Positions 57,130 through 64,000 of a stretch of DNA of 64,000 nucleotides are shown piece by piece. Position 1 is the stretch's first letter, and each line of letters begins with the position of its first letter. Source of the DNA: Aselliscus stoliczkanus (lineage: Eukaryota > Chordata > Mammalia > Chiroptera > Hipposideridae); contig CM066727.1 in the NCBI GenBank assembly GCA_033961575.1, forward strand, positions 156,349,434 to 156,413,433, read 5' to 3'. The translations under genes were made by a program, and so were the position numbers. The notes beneath the pieces are model-generated. The model saw only the letters and a program-made list of their open reading frames with translations. It was not told where the DNA came from and ran no database searches.

Positions 57130-57800
57130 GACACATTGTTAAAATGGGACGTTCAACGTGGATGGCAGAGGGTGAACAGGGACCGGACCGGGATGCTGAA
57201 ACATCAGGCTGAGTCACCTAGAGCTGTCTTCTCAAGGGCGGGCACTTTCTCGTTCAAGGTCCTGGGTTCCCGGGAGCCCCGAATGCCAGGCAGGAAGCAC
57301 GGAGAAGGGCTCTCGCGCATGAGCAGACCTGGATGCGTCTCTCCTACTGCGGCCTCTGCCTTGGTCCCTGGACCTGGGATGCACACGAGGAGTCCCCAGA
57401 GGCTGCAAAAACCCACCTAAATATCAAAACAAGAAGCTATCCTGAAGTGCGTGTCCCTTGGCAGTCCTCCCTCTTTTCCACGAGCCGGGCTCAGCATCGC
57501 ATGTCCAAACTACCTAAGAGGCTGCGGGCTCTGACCCAGTTACAACGCGGCGTGGTCCGCGCTAAGAGCCTGCGACCAATCAGCCTTCCACAGCCTCTCG
57601 GATCACGGCTATGGCAACCAATGGGCGCCTTCTCCTTGCCCGCCCCGCTAGAGCCGGATCGCACTACCTGGACCACCTCGGGAAGCAAGAGCTATATTTG
57701 GAAACTGGGCAGCCACCCTCCCCCGCTGAAGATGCAGACGCTGGCCTTGGGATCCCCTCCCAGCGGAGTGGAATTGTTGAAATGCCAATGCCGCTTTGTC
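57130..57800. promoter_or_regulatory. GC/CpG-rich region with CCAAT and RFX-type motifs
   Basis: The only CpG-dense stretch outside the H1-7 start and the L1s. CCAAT boxes at 57576-57580 and 57618-57622 are 42 bases apart in the same direction. The second is fused to GGCTATGGCAAC (57607-57618), whose reverse GTTGCCATAGCC is an RFX X-box half plus spacer. CTATATTTGG (57691-57700), a TATA/CArG-like word, follows about 70 bases later. Open frames here (up to 167 codons at 57333-57836) overlap on both strands and fit GC richness, not a known protein. In human the next gene beyond OR10AD1 is CCDC184, but I cannot match these frames to it. A promoter of an unrecognised or noncoding gene is possible. 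Confidence 0.4.
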
Positions 57801-57976
57801 AGAGGATGGGTTGGGATGAGGGCAGAGCAAGGCTAGAGGCAGGCCTGAGCGGAAGTCTTTCTTGCCAATCATACGGAGTCATCACAGCTCCCAGCCTTGT
57901 CCACGGATCCCTAGCCTAGTTCTTGCCAGGTGATAGTCCCCTCCCCCCTTTTAGTGAATTACAGAATTGTTGGGTT

Positions 57977-58089
<113 letters not shown>

Positions 58090-58560
58090 GGCAATGACCT
58101 CTGAGCCTCCTTACCCCCCCCTTGCAGTTATCCACTCGGGAAAGCCTTCCTTGATCCCTCCCACTTTCTGGAATCATCATCGGACTTTTCTCTGAGTTTC
58201 CTTCATAACTTGTGCGTTTTCCTAACACTGTACTCTTCTGGTTTATTTCCTAGTGTCTTCCTACTAGTCTGATTTATTTTCTAGTCCTTAGCACCGTGCC
58301 TGGCTATAAGAGCTCTATTTCCTCCGTAAAATCTTAAGCAGAATCCTGATGTATTAACCAAATAAAAGCAAAGCTGATAGGAGTGGAGAGGAAGTGTCCA
58401 GAGCCCTGAACCCACAACGAAGCTCTAAGTCACCTATTATTATTTGTTAGTGACTTCAGCCGAAATATTGTTTAATATATTGAAATATGGCTTACCCAGG
58501 ACATGAAAATTAAACATATCTAGAGCTTCTAGGGGCAGTCTTAAAAATCTCAATTTTTTT
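58090..58560. other. Intergenic sequence, no gene seen
   Basis: No coding family. L2-like wording (CCTAGTCCTTAGCACCGTGCCTGGCTATAAGAG, near 58275-58310). Confidence 0.35.
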
Positions 58561-58569
58561 GGACTTCAA

Positions 58570-59230
58570 ATATGATTACACATGTTTGTTTTTATTTTTC
58601 AGTCTAAAGACCTAGATGTCTGTTTGCCTTTTCAGTTCAATGCCTCATGCCCTTCACCTAGCTCTGGGCTTGGGAGGCTGACCTGCTTGGACCATGCCAA
58701 CGGATTCTCTTACCTCTGCCTTTCTATTGGGTTCAGCCAATGAGTAGCATAGGCAGAAGATCAAAAAGAAGTAGAAGTGTGAGGCTGGGCTATTTAATCC
58801 GATGTCTCTTTCCCTGTGGGGGTTGTGGCAAGCTCACTTGAGTGGCTTTAGCTAAGATCTCAGCTCCTGTCAGGTGTCCCTCTACCAAGCTCCCTGAGTG
58901 TTCCTAACCACCATCTCCCATTACCTGTGACTGGAGGGTGTGACACCAGGCTCTAGTTACTACACCCTCGTCCAGGGACCAAAAATGTGGGAAGGGAACC
59001 CGAGAGAGTTCTCTTTTTCTAAGGCCTGGAACCACCATTCCTGTGACCTCTTCAGGCTTAGCCCCTCTAATACTAGATTCTGGGTGCTGTACCCACCTTG
59101 TGGTTTTCCTACACCCTCCCTGCCACACCTTTGTAAATAATCCTTTGTTAAACTCTTCTCAAACTAGCCTAATTTGAGTATGCCACCTGTTTCCTGAGAG
59201 GCCCAGCTGCATTCTTGCTTTTGGGCTTTG
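58570..59230 (+). repeat. Old interspersed repeat (LTR or L1 3' UTR), family uncertain
   Basis: A long stretch I recognise as a shared mammalian repeat but cannot name: GATGTCTGTTTGCCTTTTCAG, CTTGGACCATGCCAACGGATTCTCTTACC, GGTTCAGCCAATGAG, and an end with ACACCCTCCCTGCCACACCTTTGTAAATAATCCTTTGTTAAACTCTTC and GCCACCTGTTTCCTGAGAG. Confidence 0.45.
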
Positions 59231-59699
59231 TGACATAAAACTTTGCATACTTTTAATGAACTTTTTCCCCCCTCCTCAGAACTATTACAGATGGGTTTCT
59301 ATTTGTTGCAACCAAACAAGTCTTAACTAAGAAAATATCTATCTCAATGAGGTTATGAGGATTAAATTAGGTAAAATATTTCAAACATTTAAATCAGCAC
59401 CAACCAAAATGTTACTCTTTCTTTTCCAACTGTAAACAACACCTCATGTGTCCCAAACATCAGACTTACCTATTCTTTTGTACTTCTTCTTGGGAAAAAC
59501 AAGCCTATTTCATTGTCAGTATTTTGCAAATTTTTCCTCATTCCAGCTTTTCCTCTTCCAAGTGCTGTTCTGTTCATGTTCTAAGTGCTGATATATTTGT
59601 GTTTGTGTTTTGCTATGTTTTGTTTTGAAGTTTTTGTTCCTGGAAGGATTGAGTTAATCATACTCCTCAGTTCATGACACACCATCATTGGTCCCTGCA

Positions 59700-60655
59700 A
59701 GGAAAGGCTGTCTTGTTTTATGTCTTTATTTATTGCCTTTTCTATCTTTATCTTCACTCCCATTACCCTCCCACCCCACAATAGGCAATTTCCTAATGTG
59801 CTTAATGTGTTATTTCTGTTTAAATATGTTGTCAGAAAATAGTTATTATTTTGTAGGCATGTATTTTTAAAGGTATTCCAAAGCTACTGAGCTATATGTC
59901 TCATTCTGTGTCTTAGTTTTTTCATGAAGCACTGTTTTCCATCTCCACCCACATTGCCAGATGCTAACATTCAATCTGCTGCTTCACACTGCTGCTTAGT
60001 ATGCCACGGTGCCCAACCACCACATTGTACCTCTCTCCACTCCTCCAGTGGTGAACACCCATAGTGCCACCAACCCTGTGCCACTGCAAATAACCCTGCA
60101 GAGAACATCCTCGTATGAATCCCCTTCTGGACTTGTAAAGAATTTGTTTTCTATTACTTAGGAGAGGAATTGCTGGGCTGTAGGGTATAAATCTATTTAA
60201 TGTGTCCATGTAATGTCAAATAGCTTTCCAGAAGTAGTGGAACCAGTCTTGCAGCAGTGCAAGATTTCCACATCCTTGACATTTGTAATTATCTAGATTT
60301 CTAATTTTTGTTTGATAGGTATAAAGTGATATCTCATTGTTCATTTAATTTGCATTTGATTACTAATGGTTTTGATTAAATTTCCATATACATGTTAGCT
60401 TTTTTTAATTCTGTAAATTGTCCATTGATATCTTTTGCACCTTTTTTTCCTGTTGGGTTATTATCTTTTTCTTGTTCATTTCCATGAGTTCCTTGTACAT
60501 TCTAAGATGATATTACATCCTTGTCAGTTTTAGATAAAACAAATATTTTCTTCATTCTGCCATTTGCCTATTAACTATGTCCATGGTGCCCTTTATAGAA
60601 CATAAATCTTTAATTGTTCTGTAGTCAAATTCCTCAGCATTTGCTTTATGGGTTG
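59700..60655 (-). mobile_element. Old LINE-1 ORF2 3' region, antisense
   Basis: Reversed L1 wording such as AGGAATTGCTGGGCTGTAGGG, AGCAGTGCAAGATTTCCACATCCTTGACATTTG and TTGATAGGTATAAAGTGATATCTCATTG (the reverse of the 'MRYH' region) and a long T-rich stretch. The frames are broken. A SINE lies at its right end. Confidence 0.6.
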
Positions 60656-60663
60656 TGCTTTTT

Positions 60664-60845
60664 TCCTTTTTAAGAAATTTTATTGGGGAACAGTGTGTTT
60701 TCCCAGGACCCATCAGCCCCAAGTCAAGTAGTTGTCTTCAACCTCGTTGTGGAGGGCGCAGCTCAGTGGCCCATGTGGGAATTGAACCGGCAACCTTGGT
60801 GCTATGAGCCTGCGCTCTAACCACCAGAGCTAACCGACCACCCCT
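60664..60845 (-). repeat. SINE of the fruit-bat/horseshoe-bat type, antisense
   Basis: On the minus strand: GGGTGGTCGGTTAGCTCTGGTGG head, TAGAGCGCAGGCTCATAGCACC, B-box-like CCGGTTCAATTCCC, CACATGGGCCACTGAGCTGCGCCC, then GGTCCTGGGAAAACACACTG, CCCCAATAAAATTTCTTAAAAA. It is about 180 bases and T+. I associate this consensus with Yinpterochiropteran bats, which is my main taxonomic clue. Flanks GTTGTGCTTTT / TTTGTGCTTTT suggest the target duplication. Confidence 0.75.
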
Positions 60846-61011
60846 GTAGTTTGTGCTTTTGTAAGTGTTGAACTCTGTGGACTACTTTCTTAGTTATGCC
60901 TACACTCTGCCTGACATCTCTAAATCTGAGTTCTTTGGAGTGGTCCCTAGAGTCACTCCACCCACTCCTCTTCATTGGATTCCAAAGTAATTGCACTGAC
61001 TGAATTTCATT

Positions 61012-63575
<2,564 letters not shown>

Positions 63576-63579
63576 TCCC

Positions 63580-63700
63580 TCATCATTAGCTTGTGAGCAA
63601 CTTAAGGGCACGTACCATAATTTCTTGGAATCTGCCCCAGTGCCTAACACCTTCCGTAACACATAGTAGGCAGTTGGTAAAATATTTGCTGACGTCAAAA
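63580..63700 (+). repeat. L2 3' end fragment
   Basis: TAGCTTGTGAGCAACTTAAGGGCACGTACCATAATTTCTTGG ... CAGTGCCTAACACC...ACACATAGTAGGCAGTTGG...ATATTTGCTGA is a recognisable L2 end. Confidence 0.55.
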
Positions 63701-64000
63701 TTCAATCATGGTTCTTGTCTTGGATGTCTTTTATCATCATGCTAATAAGAATTGCTTCCTTGCTCTAAAAGGAATTTTGATTTTTCCCTTTTTATTCCCA
63801 AAGTGGAATCCAAGCCTCCCTCAGCTTTCCTTAGCCCATTGTAACCACTTATAGCAGAGTAGGTGCAGTACCATTTAAAAGGGGGGGGGGAACCCCACTG
63901 ATCTATAATTCAGGTGAACAGGATTCTGGTGTTCATGCTGTCATTAACTATGCAACCTCGGGAATGTCATCCCATCTATTTCTTTCATTATATGCAAGGA
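63701..64000. other. Right-edge sequence, possible MIR start
   Basis: No gene seen. A G10 run lies at 63882-63891. The last 90 bases (GGATTCTGGTGTTCATGC...AACTATGCAACCTCGGGAATG) resemble the start of a sense MIR that runs out of the window. Confidence 0.3.

Noticed and set aside
57136..57919. Overlapping plus- and minus-strand frames up to 167 codons in GC-rich DNA
   Set aside because: They overlap in several frames, show no known domain and are explained by low stop-codon frequency. I keep only the promoter-like interpretation.

Overview
This is nuclear DNA from a placental mammal, most probably a bat. The window is AT-rich, has no operon structure, and is packed with LINE-1, tRNA-derived SINEs, MIR, L2 and LTR copies. 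Its SINEs have 'GGCCGGCCGAGTGGCGCAGTGGTTAAG'-type tRNA heads. At least one (60664-60845) has the 3' module I associate from memory with SINEs of fruit bats and horseshoe bats (Yinpterochiroptera). A fairly young full-length L1 argues mildly against a pteropodid fruit bat, where L1 is reported extinct. The species call is an inference.

Gene content is sparse. At the left edge, on the minus strand, lies the 5' part of a linker-histone gene that best matches H1-7 (H1FNT, spermatid-specific H1). Near 53.6-54.6 kb on the plus strand is a broken copy of the olfactory receptor OR10AD1. The pair and their relative orientation match the human 12q13.11 segment (H1-7 ... OR10AD1) read in reverse, so I read the window as that syntenic interval. 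The other gene-like items are a decayed C2H2 zinc-finger pseudogene (6.2-7.1 kb) and a processed pseudogene of TPI1 with tail and target-site duplication (61.0-62.3 kb). There are also two promoter-like spots (about 12.4 kb and 57.1-57.8 kb) and one possible noncoding exon (14.9-15.1 kb). I see no intact protein-coding gene that lies wholly inside the window.

Layout: 0-0.4 kb H1-7 start and upstream region; 0.4-7 kb old repeats, unrecognised sequence and the zinc-finger pseudogene; 7-17 kb five SINEs plus MIR/L2; 17.0-28.0 kb one nested LINE-1 complex, in which a full-length sense L1 (20490-27141, 14-bp target duplication) sits inside the 5' UTR of an older antisense L1 (16983-27958, 16-bp target duplication); 28-36 kb old repeats, a TIR element, an MLT1-like LTR, a (GAA)30 tract and a truncated L1; 36-40 kb an old sense L1 broken by SINEs, a Tigger-like transposon and a 76-nt retro-insert; 40-53 kb SINEs, microsatellites, a truncated antisense L1, an 80-bp mariner-type MITE, an exact 43-bp tandem duplication and a solo LTR; 53-64 kb a composite SINE, OR10AD1 pseudogene, GC-rich promoter-like region, CT/AT microsatellite and TPI1 retrocopy.

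The window shows no CRISPR, phage, operon or other dedicated system. The most informative structures are the nested L1s, the frame-preserving tandem monomers in the L1 5' UTR, the modular SINE families and the mariner MITE.
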